Notes under the pieces: model-generated
What the model saw: only the letters and a program-made list of their open reading frames with translations
The model's database searches: none
What the model was told of the DNA's origin: nothing
Translations under genes and position numbers: made by a program
Part shown: positions 40,679-49,316 of the stretch, in pieces
How the letters are laid out: every line of letters starts with the position of its first letter
Position numbering within the stretch: position 1 is the first letter of the stretch
Source of the DNA: Verrucomicrobiaceae bacterium
GTDB taxonomy: Bacteria; Verrucomicrobiota; Verrucomicrobiia; Verrucomicrobiales; Verrucomicrobiaceae
Length of the DNA stretch: 64,000 bases
Reading direction: 5' to 3'
Assembly (NCBI GenBank): GCA_027484445.1
Contig: JAIXSY010000042.1
Location: forward strand, 186,001-250,000

Positions 40679-40706
40679 GGTTGGGTTTGGGTTGAGTTCG
40701 AAGAGA

Positions 40707-41039
40707 TTATCCTCGATGCATAGCTTTTACGCCTCTCGCGGCGCGATCAGCCTGCTTGGATTTGACAGCACGAACTTCGAATTTTTTGTGAGCTGAAGCT
40801 TCTAGCTTGAGTAGAGCTTCCTCGAAGGTCTGGCCTGTGCTGTGGACCAAAATATCGGGGCCTGGCATAGATAACATAAGAATTAGGTGAAATGGCGGCG
40901 CAGCTTCCAAGCCTTCTTCAATGCGTAAACTAGCGCGAGTGATGGGACGCACACTTCCCAGTTTTTCGAGCATTTGATGAATCTTGGTTTCATGAGAATG
41001 ACGAGGATCGCAGCCAAACCAATCGAGATGAACAATCAT
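40707..41039 (-). CDS. Small protein resembling ribosome hibernation factor (S30AE/HPF-like)
   Basis: 110 residues from ATG 41039; upstream in-frame ATGs would add a Pro/Phe-rich leader. The layout MIVHLDWFGCDPRHSHETKIHQMLEKL, RASLRIEEG, FHLILMLSMPGPDILVHSTGQTFEEALLKLEASAHKKF gives the beta-alpha-beta-beta-beta-alpha order of S30AE domains, with the PGPDI turn and FEEALLKLE helix in the right places. HPF-type proteins dimerise or silence ribosomes in starvation. Sequence match is weak to me, so a different small alpha/beta protein is possible. Its neighbours (P-type ATPase, two-component system) are typical of stress or low-energy regulons. Confidence 0.55.
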   Translation of the reverse strand: MIVHLDWFGCDPRHSHETKIHQMLEKLGSVRPITRASLRIEEGLEAAPPFHLILMLSMPGPDILVHSTGQTFEEALLKLEASAHKKFEVRAVKSKQADRAARGVKAMHRG

Positions 41040-41171
41040 GGGGTGAGGAAAACAATATGGGAACTTTAAAGGCAAAAAGGGGGGAGTCATGAGCAGTCGG
41101 ATCATGCAGTGGCAACCCGACTTGACGTTTCGAAGTCGCCACTGCTTCAGGGCCAGAACTCCGGCACGGCG

Positions 41172-41309
41172 TTAGGAGTTTTTAGGGTGTTTGTGCCAAG
41201 TGCTGTAGCAGGGGAGGTCGCGCCCCTGCATGGAGGCGAGTCTGAAATCCGAGCATGAACTCAGGATGAAGGCGGCTGTTAGAGCCAGTAGAATGCGTGT
41301 GGTTTTCAT
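41172..41309 (-). CDS. Tiny predicted lipoprotein, 45 residues
   Basis: Starts at ATG 41309, preceded by a CCCCAACC sequence like that before the neighbouring start at 40678. The protein is a lipoprotein signal peptide (MKTTRILLALTAAFILSSC, lipobox ILSSC) followed by only 26 residues (SDFRLASMQGRD, LPCYSTWHKHPKNS) with one further Cys. It overlaps the 3' end of the upstream gene by 128 bases in a different frame. No family is recognised. Small entericidin-like or anchoring lipoproteins have this size. Confidence 0.5.
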   Translation of the reverse strand: MKTTRILLALTAAFILSSCSDFRLASMQGRDLPCYSTWHKHPKNS

Positions 41310-42018
41310 GGTTGGGGAAAGGATGCATGGCTGTGTTGAAAGACTCTCTGGCGGCTTGCAGTCTGGCAGCAGCGAGCATGAGAAAACCCGAGATGCCACC
41401 TGATGGTCTGTCTGCGGCAAGCCAGAGGGTGTAAGCGAGATCGCGAATTTCCTGAGTTGTAACGGGCTGTTCGTTGCTGGGTGAAGTAGGATGCGTGCGT
41501 GGTCTTGGTTTCACTGTATCCTGCTCTCCGGTGACTAAAGCTGCATCCCATCGTTCGCGCATCAGTTCGCGGATCTGCCTTTTTCCTGCCTGACTCGCGA
41601 GTGTGCTGCAGGCAAAAAAAGGGCTGTCCCAGGATCTAGCGAGAGTCTGAAGGTAGTGGGTGCATTCGAGAGAGTTTGCGTGTAAGCCAATCACGATGGG
41701 TTTCGGTGCTAAAGCAGAGCTGAAACTTTGATGAATCCATTCTTTGATGTGATCTGGCGGATCATCGCGACGATCTGTGGCTAGAACCAAGATCCAGGCT
41801 TTCGCGGCCAAGTGTCGGGTCATGGCGCGCAGATCCAATCTTTCAAGTTCATGAAAGGCCCAACTTTTGATGCACAAGGTTAGATCTTGATCGGCGATCT
41901 GGAGAAGGTTCTGACGAACTTTGGTCAAGGCCTGCTGAGGTCTTTCACCGTGCAAAACCACCACCTGAGGAAATGAAGCCTTCTCTGGTAGTGGTGAATC
42001 GAGGTTGGCTGACTTCAT
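41182..42018 (-). CDS. Unknown protein with DUF2934-like C-terminal segment
   Basis: 278 residues. Residues about 15-165 look like an alpha/beta domain (FPQVVVLHGERPQQAL, KAWILVLATDRRDDPPDHIKEWIHQSF, KPIVIGLHANSLECTHYLQTLA), of unknown family. After a Pro/Thr-rich linker comes TTQEIRDLAYTLWLAADRPSGG and AAARLQAARESF, which resembles DUF2934, a short helical tag seen in many environmental bacteria. The last 43 residues are encoded within the lipoprotein gene in another frame; a natural end near the HPFPN motif would be expected, so a recent frameshift or stop loss is possible. Confidence 0.6.
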   Translation of the reverse strand: MKSANLDSPLPEKASFPQVVVLHGERPQQALTKVRQNLLQIADQDLTLCIKSWAFHELERLDLRAMTRHLAAKAWILVLATDRRDDPPDHIKEWIHQSFSSALAPKPIVIGLHANSLECTHYLQTLARSWDSPFFACSTLASQAGKRQIRELMRERWDAALVTGEQDTVKPRPRTHPTSPSNEQPVTTQEIRDLAYTLWLAADRPSGGISGFLMLAAARLQAARESFNTAMHPFPNHENHTHSTGSNSRLHPEFMLGFQTRLHAGARPPLLQHLAQTP

Positions 42019-42153
42019 GGGTCAGAGGCTGCCTGTTGCTGCTGCTCTTTACCATTGGCAGATGCTCCTGACTGCTTTCAGCAAATGGATGAGAACCAAT
42101 CATCCCTTCGGCTGCTGCCTTCTAACCAACAATCACTCCCCGATCAGATGAGC

Positions 42154-42837
42154 TCAACCCTGCTCTGCTGTCCAACGGGTGGCGTGATGGATAAGTTCAG
42201 TCGCATTCCGCAAGCCTAACTTGCGCCGGATGTGCATGCGGTGGGTGTCCACCGTCTTGATACTCACGTGCAGAATGTTTGCGATCTCGTGAGGTTCACG
42301 ACCTTGACCTAGCAGGCGATAGACTTCGAATTCTCGGTCCGTGAGCGCCGAGACTGGAGAGGCTCCGGACTTGGTTCCAGACAAGGCATCAAGAATCAAC
42401 GTTGAGATGCGTTCACTGACGAAAATGCCACCAGCTAGCACTTTGCGAATGCCTTGGATGATTCGTTCTGGTCCCTCTTGTTTCATGATGTAACCCTTGC
42501 CGCCTGCACGAATCACGCGCTCGGCATAAAGTGTCTCATCGTGCATGGAGATCATGAGCACGGGGGTCTTTGGACTCATGGCTCGAAAGTCTTTCAAAAG
42601 TTCCAAACCACTTTTTCCAGGCAGGCTGAGATCCATAAGCACGAGATCCGGTTTCACCATTTCGAGCGCTTTCATGGCCTGGGTCGCGTCTTGGGCTTCG
42701 CCACAGATGGTGAGGTCTTTTTCCAAGTTCACCAAACCAGCGAGTCCTGTCCGAAAGACAGGGTGATCATCGACGATGAGGACACGAGTTTTCTGTGGTT
42801 CAGAGTCCGTCGTTGGGGTGCTTTTTTTCTTGGGCAT
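42154..42837 (-). CDS. NarL/FixJ-family response regulator
   Basis: 227 residues. Receiver domain: RVLIVDDHPVFRTGLAGLV with the acidic pair, phospho-acceptor Asp in DLVLMDLSLPG, VLMISMHDE, and the conserved Lys in GYIMKQ. C-terminal LuxR-type helix-turn-helix: LTDREFEVYRLLGQGREPHEIANILHVSIKTVDTHRMHIRRKL. It follows the PAS kinase gene by 23 bases in the same direction, so it is the kinase's cognate partner. The block downstream (278-residue protein, lipoprotein, S30AE-like, ATPase) is a candidate regulon. Confidence 0.93.
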   Translation of the reverse strand: MPKKKSTPTTDSEPQKTRVLIVDDHPVFRTGLAGLVNLEKDLTICGEAQDATQAMKALEMVKPDLVLMDLSLPGKSGLELLKDFRAMSPKTPVLMISMHDETLYAERVIRAGGKGYIMKQEGPERIIQGIRKVLAGGIFVSERISTLILDALSGTKSGASPVSALTDREFEVYRLLGQGREPHEIANILHVSIKTVDTHRMHIRRKLGLRNATELIHHATRWTAEQG

Positions 42838-42860
42838 AGCAGGTGGATGGGGGAATCAGA

Positions 42861-44741
42861 TCACGATTGCGCGAGAGGTTTTTTCTTCCTTCTGCGTGGC
42901 ACAAGAAGCTTGGCCGGAGTCACAAACTGGCAGGTCACGGTGGTGCCGCGTTTGCCGTTTTTTTGGATGCTCAGGCTGCCGCCATGCAGCTCGGCCCGGT
43001 AGCGCATGATTCTCAGTCCGAGCCCAGGATTTTCGAGGCTCGGTGTTTTCCACTGACCGTTGTCGTGGATACGAACAAAATTTCGACTCAAGCTGATCAG
43101 GATGGAGGATGCGCGGCCATGCTTTACGGCATTGCTGACGGCCTCTTGAGCAATACGATAGAGATGTGTCATCACGGCCTCGTCGGTCAGTTCGGGCGCT
43201 TCGAGGCATTTGAACCTACACTGCACGTCAAACAGTTCGCTGGACTTGGCGGCGAGCGTTTCCAGAGCCTTTGCCAGTCCACCCTGCTCAGGTGCTACGG
43301 GATGCAGTCCACGAGCCAGAGTGCGTGTGTGATTGAGCGCTTTTTTGAGTAGGCCACAGAGCTTTTCGGCAGAGGTGGCTTCTGGCGATTGATTCACCTC
43401 CAGACGTCGCTGCAAGACGTCGGCCATCATCCAGGCTCCGGCCAATTGCTGGCCCAGGTCATCGTGCAAATCTTGCCCGATGCGACGGCGTTCGCGTTCA
43501 CTGATTTGCAGGATTTCTTCTTCCAGCTGCATGCGGGTTACGATCTGCTGCATCAGTTCGTTAGTCCGTTGCTGCACGCGCTCTTCGAGCTCTGCGTTTA
43601 GTCTGCGAATCGTTTGTTCCGCTTCTTTTCTCTCGGTGATGTCTGTGATGTCGATGATGATCAGCGCGCCTTCTGGTGCTTCGACCTGACTCAGGCTGAT
43701 CTCCATGGGGAAGATGCCTCCTCCCTTGCGCATGCCATCCAGATGCATGCCACGGAATGTTTCGGCTTGGGTTGGCTGACGCAAAAACTGACGTCGGCTT
43801 GCCGTGAAGCGTTTTCGCTCTTCGGGCGGGAGCAAGCTTTCGAAAGTGGAGCCGATGATCTTCTTTTTCGGTAGGCCAAAGAGTGCCTCTGTTCGTGCAT
43901 TTGCCATGCGTACAATGCCTTTGGAGTCGAGAATGACAAAACCATCGGGTGCTGCTTCCAGCAGGCGACGAAACATCAGCCGGTCTAGGTTTCGCTCGGT
44001 GATGTTGCGAGAGATCTTGGAGTAACCGGCGATTTTTCCAGTTGAATCGGTGAGGGGGGAAATGGAGAGCGAGATGTCGATGACTCGACCATCTTTGCGG
44101 AGCCGTCGTGTTTCGTAGTGTTCGATCCGTTTGCCTTGTCGGATCAATCGGCGAAAGATTGCCTCATCGTCGGCGGCTTCCAGAGGCCGCAAGAAGGATA
44201 CATTTCGTCCGACGGCTTCTTTGCTGCTGTAAAGGAAGATGCGCTCCGCTCCCGCATTCCACGTCTGGATCACACCATCCAGGTTCAGGGTGATGATCGC
44301 ATCGTCAGAGTTTTCCACCACTGTGGCAAGCCAGCGTCGGCTCGCTTCTGCGGATTCACGTTCGGTGATGTCACGAGCAATGCCTCCGATCTGGTAGGGC
44401 TTGCCATTTTTTCGACCCAAAATGATGCCACGATCTGCGATCCAGTGCACTTCGCCTTGGCGATTGATGACCCGGTAATGAACGATGTAATCGGACGTTT
44501 CTCCACGGAACCATCGTCGAAGAGCCTCCTGCACGCGGGGGCGATCATCGGGGTGGATGCCATCTTCCCATAGATTTGGATGTCGGCTGAGTTCGCGGAC
44601 TCGGTGTCCCCAAATTCGCTCAAAAGCAGGGCTGACGTAGGTGTAGCGTGGTGGGTCTAGCTCCTTGAGCCAGAGCACATCTCCGATGTTCTCGGCGAGC
44701 AGGCGAAAGCGTGCAGCATCTGGAACGACTGTGTTCATCAT
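42861..44741 (-). CDS. Cytosolic three-PAS sensor histidine kinase (HisKA_3 type)
   Basis: 626 residues from ATG 44741 (ATG 44738 is the next codon); a longer frame adds 12 residues. There are three PAS domains at about 5-125, 130-250 and 255-375, the first two ending in DITERESAE and NITERNLDR, the third in DITERKEAE. A coiled coil (RRLNAELEERVQQRTNELMQ) leads to the H box ERRRIGQDLHDDLGQQLAG and an HATPase domain with N box AQEAVSNAVKHG, HDNG, and GLGLRIMRYRAELHGG. No membrane segment is seen, so it senses a cytoplasmic signal, possibly redox or a small ligand, through PAS pockets; no haem or flavin residue is diagnosable by eye. Confidence 0.92.
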   Translation of the reverse strand: MMNTVVPDAARFRLLAENIGDVLWLKELDPPRYTYVSPAFERIWGHRVRELSRHPNLWEDGIHPDDRPRVQEALRRWFRGETSDYIVHYRVINRQGEVHWIADRGIILGRKNGKPYQIGGIARDITERESAEASRRWLATVVENSDDAIITLNLDGVIQTWNAGAERIFLYSSKEAVGRNVSFLRPLEAADDEAIFRRLIRQGKRIEHYETRRLRKDGRVIDISLSISPLTDSTGKIAGYSKISRNITERNLDRLMFRRLLEAAPDGFVILDSKGIVRMANARTEALFGLPKKKIIGSTFESLLPPEERKRFTASRRQFLRQPTQAETFRGMHLDGMRKGGGIFPMEISLSQVEAPEGALIIIDITDITERKEAEQTIRRLNAELEERVQQRTNELMQQIVTRMQLEEEILQISERERRRIGQDLHDDLGQQLAGAWMMADVLQRRLEVNQSPEATSAEKLCGLLKKALNHTRTLARGLHPVAPEQGGLAKALETLAAKSSELFDVQCRFKCLEAPELTDEAVMTHLYRIAQEAVSNAVKHGRASSILISLSRNFVRIHDNGQWKTPSLENPGLGLRIMRYRAELHGGSLSIQKNGKRGTTVTCQFVTPAKLLVPRRRKKKPLAQS

Positions 44742-44910
44742 CACAAGATCATGGCGCACAGCAGCACGGCAATGCAAGGTAGCAGCTGTCCGTGGTCAGG
44801 CTGGTGGAGGATGGCAAGAAAAGCAGGCAATCCGGCACCCTTGCCCATCCTCAGTCGTGAGCTATCAGCAAATGGATGAGGCTTTCATCCAGAGGTTAAC
44901 GATTTTTGAC

Positions 44911-45666
44911 TCAGATCCATGTCGCGAAACCCAGGGTGCGCAGCAGAGTGCGCAGGCTGATCGCGATGACAAGGATACCCACGCCGACCATCATTGGTCG
45001 ATGTGGCAGCTTTTTGGTCAGATAGGCACCCAGGGGGGCTGCGATGACACCACCTGCGGCAAGGCCTGCGATGACCTGCCAGTGACCCAGGCCGATGCTC
45101 ATGAAAAAGGTAATCGAAGCGGAAAGTGTCACGAAGAATTCTACCGCGTTCACGCTGCCTACAGCTTCGCGGACGGAGTTGCCGCGCACGATCAGATTGG
45201 TTGCCACGATGGGGCCCCAGCCACCACCTCCCACAGCATCTAGAAAAGAGCCGATCAGGGCCAAAGGCGTCAGTCGTGTGGTCACTTCACGAGGCGGGAA
45301 GGGCATGAAGGCTTTGGCGATGATGACGATGCCCATGATGATGAGGTAGCCGGAGATGTACGGCTTGATGAAGTCTCCATCAAAGGAACTGAGCACGTAG
45401 GCTCCTAGAGCTGCGCCTATGATGCCAGGGATGAGCAAGCGGCGGAACAGATCGCGGCTGATGTTTCCAAAAGCATGGTGTGACAGTGCGGAGGCTCCCG
45501 TGGTGAAGCATTCGGCCGCGTGAACAGTGCTGCTGACCACTGCGGGAGGCACGCCGAACCCCATCAGCAGGCTGGACGCCGAAACCCCGTAGGCCATGCC
45601 CAGCGCGCCGTCGATCAGCTGCGCCACGAATCCGGCGATGATGTAAATGATGATGTCGTGGTCCAT
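44911..45666 (-). CDS. TauE/SafE family permease
   Basis: 251 residues from ATG 45666; the frame adds 20 charged residues upstream that are not family-like. Typical features are IIIYIIAGFVAQLIDGALGMAYGVSASSLLMGFG near the N-terminus and the internally repeated GSFLDAVGGGGWGPIVATNLIVRG in the second half, with about eight membrane helices. Family members export sulfite, sulfoacetate or related anions, or act as general anion permeases. A sulfatase gene starts 200 bases away on the other strand, which would release sulfate; a functional link is possible but is inference. Confidence 0.88.
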   Translation of the reverse strand: MDHDIIIYIIAGFVAQLIDGALGMAYGVSASSLLMGFGVPPAVVSSTVHAAECFTTGASALSHHAFGNISRDLFRRLLIPGIIGAALGAYVLSSFDGDFIKPYISGYLIIMGIVIIAKAFMPFPPREVTTRLTPLALIGSFLDAVGGGGWGPIVATNLIVRGNSVREAVGSVNAVEFFVTLSASITFFMSIGLGHWQVIAGLAAGGVIAAPLGAYLTKKLPHRPMMVGVGILVIAISLRTLLRTLGFATWI

Positions 45667-45865
45667 GCGTGTCGGGTGCCCCAAGAAAGGGGCGCGATGT
45701 CTGGATGGAAAGTGAATTCCGGTCAAGTGAAACTATACTTACCCTGTGGGAAATTAAGGCAATATCCTCACCTGCACGGTCTTGCGGTATCGTTGATTTG
45801 GGATTCGCATCAAGATCATCCAAGGCACGTGCGTTCTTGCATTTTGGCTTCGTTTCGCCTCAGCT

Positions 45866-47299
45866 ATGTTTATGCACCTTCGATTTATCTTTGCTTCACT
45901 TGCTTTGGCGATGGGTTTTGTTTCCAACAGCTATGGGCAAAGCGCACCGCAGCGCCCGAATGTCATCCTGATGCTCATTGATGACATGGGGTGGACAGAC
46001 CTGGGCTGCTACGGCAGCAAATACTATGAGACGCCGAACATCGATCGACTGGCACGCGAAGGTATGAAATTCAGCCAGGCCTATTCGGCCTGCACGGTGT
46101 GTTCACCGACGCGTGCGGCGGTGCTGACAGGCAAGTCACCCGCACGTCTCCACATCACCGATTGGATTGCAGGACATGATCGTCCCAAGGCACGATTAAA
46201 AATCCCCGAGTGGACCCAACAATTGCCGCTGGAGGAAGTGACCTTGGCAGAGCGGTTGAAACCTTTGGGCTACCGGTGTGCGAGCATTGGCAAATGGCAT
46301 CTGGGTGGACCTGAATTTTATCCCGAAAAGCAAGGTTTCGATGTGAACATCGGCGGCAATGATCGCGGCCAACCCCCGAGCTACTTTTCTCCTTATGGCA
46401 TCGAAACGCTGAAGGATGGACCCAAGGGCGAGTTCTTGAGTGATCGTCTCACGCAAGAGGCACTGAATTTCATCAGTGCAGAGGACGCTCCCTTTTTCAT
46501 CTACCTGCCGCACTACGCCGTGCATACGCCGATCATGGGCAAGGCAGAAGTCGTGGAGAAGTATCAGAAAAAGCGTGCGACGAACGGCCATGCCAACCCG
46601 ACTTACGCGGCATTGGTGGAAAGCGTGGATGACAGTGTCGGGCGCTTGCGGGCAGAGCTAGAAAAAAGCGGCCAGTGGGAGAACACACTTTTCATCTTCA
46701 CGAGTGACAATGGTGGCCTGTCTGGCACGGTCGGGCCAAGGGGCTGGCAGCGCGGTCCTACGGACAACAGTCCCTCCCGCCTGGGCAAAGGCAGTGCGTA
46801 CGATGGTGGCGTGCATGTGCCGTTGATTGTGTCTTGGCCAGCAAAAATCAAACCCGCCACGGAGTGCGATACACCGGTCATCAGCTATGATTTTGTGCCC
46901 ACCATCCTCGAAGCGGTGGGGGAAAAACTGCCGGAAGGTGAGTCCCTGGACGGGTCCTCTCTGTTGCCATTGCTGCTGGGGACGGCCTCGCTCACGCGGG
47001 AGGCGATTCATTGGCATTACCCGCACTATCATCCCGGCAGTGCCACGCCCTACAGTGCGATCCGTGAGGGAGACTGGAAGCTCATCCAATTCCATGAAAC
47101 CAGTCGTGTCGAACTGTACAACCTGCGTCGCGATCCTGGTGAGGCCTCTGATGTCTCCGATGTCGAGGGTGATGTCACTGTTCGCCTCACTGAAAAGCTG
47201 CATGACTGGCGGAAAAAGGTGGGTGCTCAAGAAGCTGAGCTGAATGAAGCTTACGACCCTGAGGCTGCTTGGGAAAGTAACCGCCAAGGCAAGAAGTAA
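45866..47299 (+). CDS. Exported formylglycine-dependent sulfatase
   Basis: 477 residues, with a signal peptide (MFMHLRFIFASLALAMGFVSNSYG). The sulfatase core is intact: PNVILMLIDDMGWTDLGCYGS with metal-binding Asp pair, the modification site CSPTRAAVLTG (CxPxR, Cys to formylglycine), GKWHLGG, PFFIYLPHYAVHTP, and TSDNGG. It ends with a C-terminal subdomain (SAIREGDWKLIQF, ELYNLRRDPGE). Such enzymes desulfate polysaccharides or glycans in the periplasm. No sulfatase-maturating enzyme is in the window. It starts 199 bases from the divergent TauE/SafE permease. Confidence 0.93.
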   Translation: MFMHLRFIFASLALAMGFVSNSYGQSAPQRPNVILMLIDDMGWTDLGCYGSKYYETPNIDRLAREGMKFSQAYSACTVCSPTRAAVLTGKSPARLHITDWIAGHDRPKARLKIPEWTQQLPLEEVTLAERLKPLGYRCASIGKWHLGGPEFYPEKQGFDVNIGGNDRGQPPSYFSPYGIETLKDGPKGEFLSDRLTQEALNFISAEDAPFFIYLPHYAVHTPIMGKAEVVEKYQKKRATNGHANPTYAALVESVDDSVGRLRAELEKSGQWENTLFIFTSDNGGLSGTVGPRGWQRGPTDNSPSRLGKGSAYDGGVHVPLIVSWPAKIKPATECDTPVISYDFVPTILEAVGEKLPEGESLDGSSLLPLLLGTASLTREAIHWHYPHYHPGSATPYSAIREGDWKLIQFHETSRVELYNLRRDPGEASDVSDVEGDVTVRLTEKLHDWRKKVGAQEAELNEAYDPEAAWESNRQGKK

Positions 47300-47350
47300 G
47301 GTTTCGTTTTTTCTCGCGCCGCTGGATTGGGCTCATCGTCTCGCCTTTGC

Positions 47351-48373
47351 ATGAAATCTGTCATCGCTGTTCATCCCGGCCACTTGGAGGTTCTGGATTC
47401 TCCTCAGCCCAAGCCCGGCCCTTACCAGGCCCTGGTGCGTACGGAGTATGCCTGTCTCTGCAACCGCACGGATAGTGAGCTGCTGCATGGCACCTTTCCG
47501 GGCATGGAGGACAAGTTCCCCTTTGCCCTCGGGCACGAGAGCGTTGGCATCGTCGTGCAGGTGGGAGAAAAGGTGCGTAACTTTCAGCTTGGCGACCGTG
47601 CTGTGGGTGGGCTGAATTTTGACCTGCACATGGAAGGGGTGGATTCGGGTTGGGGTGGTTTTGGCGAATACACGCTGGTCAATGACCATGAAGCCATGGT
47701 GAATGATGGCGTAGCCACTGAAGCCGATGGCTGGATTGAGGTTTATGAAATTCAGACGCGCGTGGACCCTGAGATTCCCGCACAGGAGGCGGTGCTGCTC
47801 TGCACATGGCGCGAAGTGCTCGGTGCTTTTCGTGACTTTCACCTTCAGCCGGGCGATGCCGTGCTTATTTATGGGGCAGGGCCGGTGGGGCTGAGTTTTG
47901 CACGTCTAGGCAGGCTTTTTGGCCTAGCCTGGATTGGTATTGTGGATCGTCATGAAGAAAAGCGCAGCAAGGCACTCGCCTTCGGGGCCGATGCAGCCTT
48001 TGCTCCTGGGCAGGAAACGTCTCCGCGGCGTCTCGATGCGGTCGTTGATGCCGTGGGCAGTCCTGAGCTTGTCTCTAAAGCCCTGCCGTTGCTGCGTCGT
48101 GGCGGATCGCACTGCATTTATGGCGTGCTGACGCAGGCGGTGCTACATCTTGATCAATCGAAGGCGGATTTTAACTTCAATCTTCTTGTTCATCAGTGGC
48201 CCACACGGCGCTATGAGCGGGAGAGTCAGGCCCAGCTCTGCCAATGGATTCGTGAAGGTCGGCTGACCTCAGCGGACTTCATCACCCACCGTTTCCCCTT
48301 GGAAAAAATCCACGAGGCCTTTGATGAAGTGGCTCGGCGGAAGGTCATCAAAGCGCTGATTGAATACACCTGA
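47351..48373 (+). CDS. Zinc-type medium-chain dehydrogenase without structural zinc site
   Basis: 340 residues from ATG 47351. Catalytic-domain features: CLCNRTDSELLHG (Cys zinc ligand), GHESVGIVVQVGEKV and GDRAVGG. The four-cysteine structural-zinc lobe usual in alcohol dehydrogenases is absent from the segment after GDRAVGG. The nucleotide fold has IYGAGPVGLSFARLGRLFG and IVDRHEEKRSKALAFGAD, so an acidic residue favours NAD. It ends with a dimer strand and VIKALIEYT. The substrate is probably a polyol, sugar or alcohol; cannot be said by eye. It starts 51 bases after the sulfatase. Confidence 0.85.
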   Translation: MKSVIAVHPGHLEVLDSPQPKPGPYQALVRTEYACLCNRTDSELLHGTFPGMEDKFPFALGHESVGIVVQVGEKVRNFQLGDRAVGGLNFDLHMEGVDSGWGGFGEYTLVNDHEAMVNDGVATEADGWIEVYEIQTRVDPEIPAQEAVLLCTWREVLGAFRDFHLQPGDAVLIYGAGPVGLSFARLGRLFGLAWIGIVDRHEEKRSKALAFGADAAFAPGQETSPRRLDAVVDAVGSPELVSKALPLLRRGGSHCIYGVLTQAVLHLDQSKADFNFNLLVHQWPTRRYERESQAQLCQWIREGRLTSADFITHRFPLEKIHEAFDEVARRKVIKALIEYT

Positions 48374-48408
48374 GGTGGAGGGGGCTGCAATGCCTCTTCT
48401 GCCTTTGG

Positions 48409-49305
48409 TTAGGCCACGGGCGTCAGCAGGGGCTGCCCCGTGAAGTGGGCGGTCAGGTTGTCAATGACGAGCTGCGCCATGGCGCGCCGGGTCTCATGCG
48501 TCGCGCTGCCGATGTGGGGCAGGAGCACGGCATGGCGGCAGTTGCGCAGGGCCAGGGGCACCTCGGGTTCGTATTCAAACACATCCAGACCAGCGCTGCG
48601 GATCGTCTGATTTTCCAGCGCCTGTATCAGCGCGGCTTCATCCACCACAGAACCGCGGGCGATGTTGATGAGCGTGCCTTCTGAGCCAAGGGCTTCGAGA
48701 ACTGGTGCATTTACCCGATGGCGAGTCTCTGGACCGCCCGGGCAGGCAACGATGAGGAAGTCAGCGGTTTGGGCCAGCTCAATCAGCGTGCTGCTGTAGT
48801 GCCACGGCACGTTTTGCGGTTGGCGACCGTGGTAGGCGATTTTCAGGCCATGGGCTTCGAGTCGGTGAGCGATGGCTTTGCCAATGCGTCCCAAGCCGAA
48901 GATCCCGGCGACTTTTCCACGCAGTGCGTGAGCGAGTGGAAAGGCACCCTGAGGCCAGGCTCCGGTGCGCAAGTACTGCTCGGACTCACCCAGGCGACGA
49001 CTTGTCATCAGCACCAGCGCAGTGGCGATATCGGCCACGTCATCGGTCAGGACATCGGGGGTATTGGTCACTCGTATGCCGCGCTGGCGACAGAGCGGCA
49101 GCGGCACACCATCGTAACCCACGCCCATGACACTCACGATCTCCAGCTGCGGCAGTGCAGCCAGCAGCGTCTCCGTCACGGCATAACCGCCGGGAACCAC
49201 AAGGCCGCGCACGTCTGCCTGGGGCGTGCTCACGCAGTCGTGCTGAGCCTGCAAGGGCTGGGTCAGAAAATCAGGCAGCAGAACGGGGAGCAGCAGGGTC
49301 GGCAT
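48409..49305 (-). CDS. D-2-hydroxyacid dehydrogenase (glyoxylate/hydroxypyruvate reductase-like)
   Basis: 298 residues. The NAD(P) fold has GIFGLGRIGKAIAHRLEAHG, with HGRQPQ after the second strand, suggesting NADP preference since Arg follows Gly-less acidic positions. Catalytic residues: Arg in NIARGSVVDEAAL, Glu in FEYEPEVPLALRN, His in LLPHIGSATHETR. The N-terminal substrate domain has VMGVGYDGVPL. Such enzymes reduce glyoxylate, hydroxypyruvate or other 2-oxo acids. It sits 11 bases upstream of a convergent-free pair partner, rsmB, in the same direction, so is read after rsmB. Confidence 0.88.
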   Translation of the reverse strand: MPTLLLPVLLPDFLTQPLQAQHDCVSTPQADVRGLVVPGGYAVTETLLAALPQLEIVSVMGVGYDGVPLPLCRQRGIRVTNTPDVLTDDVADIATALVLMTSRRLGESEQYLRTGAWPQGAFPLAHALRGKVAGIFGLGRIGKAIAHRLEAHGLKIAYHGRQPQNVPWHYSSTLIELAQTADFLIVACPGGPETRHRVNAPVLEALGSEGTLINIARGSVVDEAALIQALENQTIRSAGLDVFEYEPEVPLALRNCRHAVLLPHIGSATHETRRAMAQLVIDNLTAHFTGQPLLTPVA

Positions 49306-49316
49306 GGCGGGCGCAG

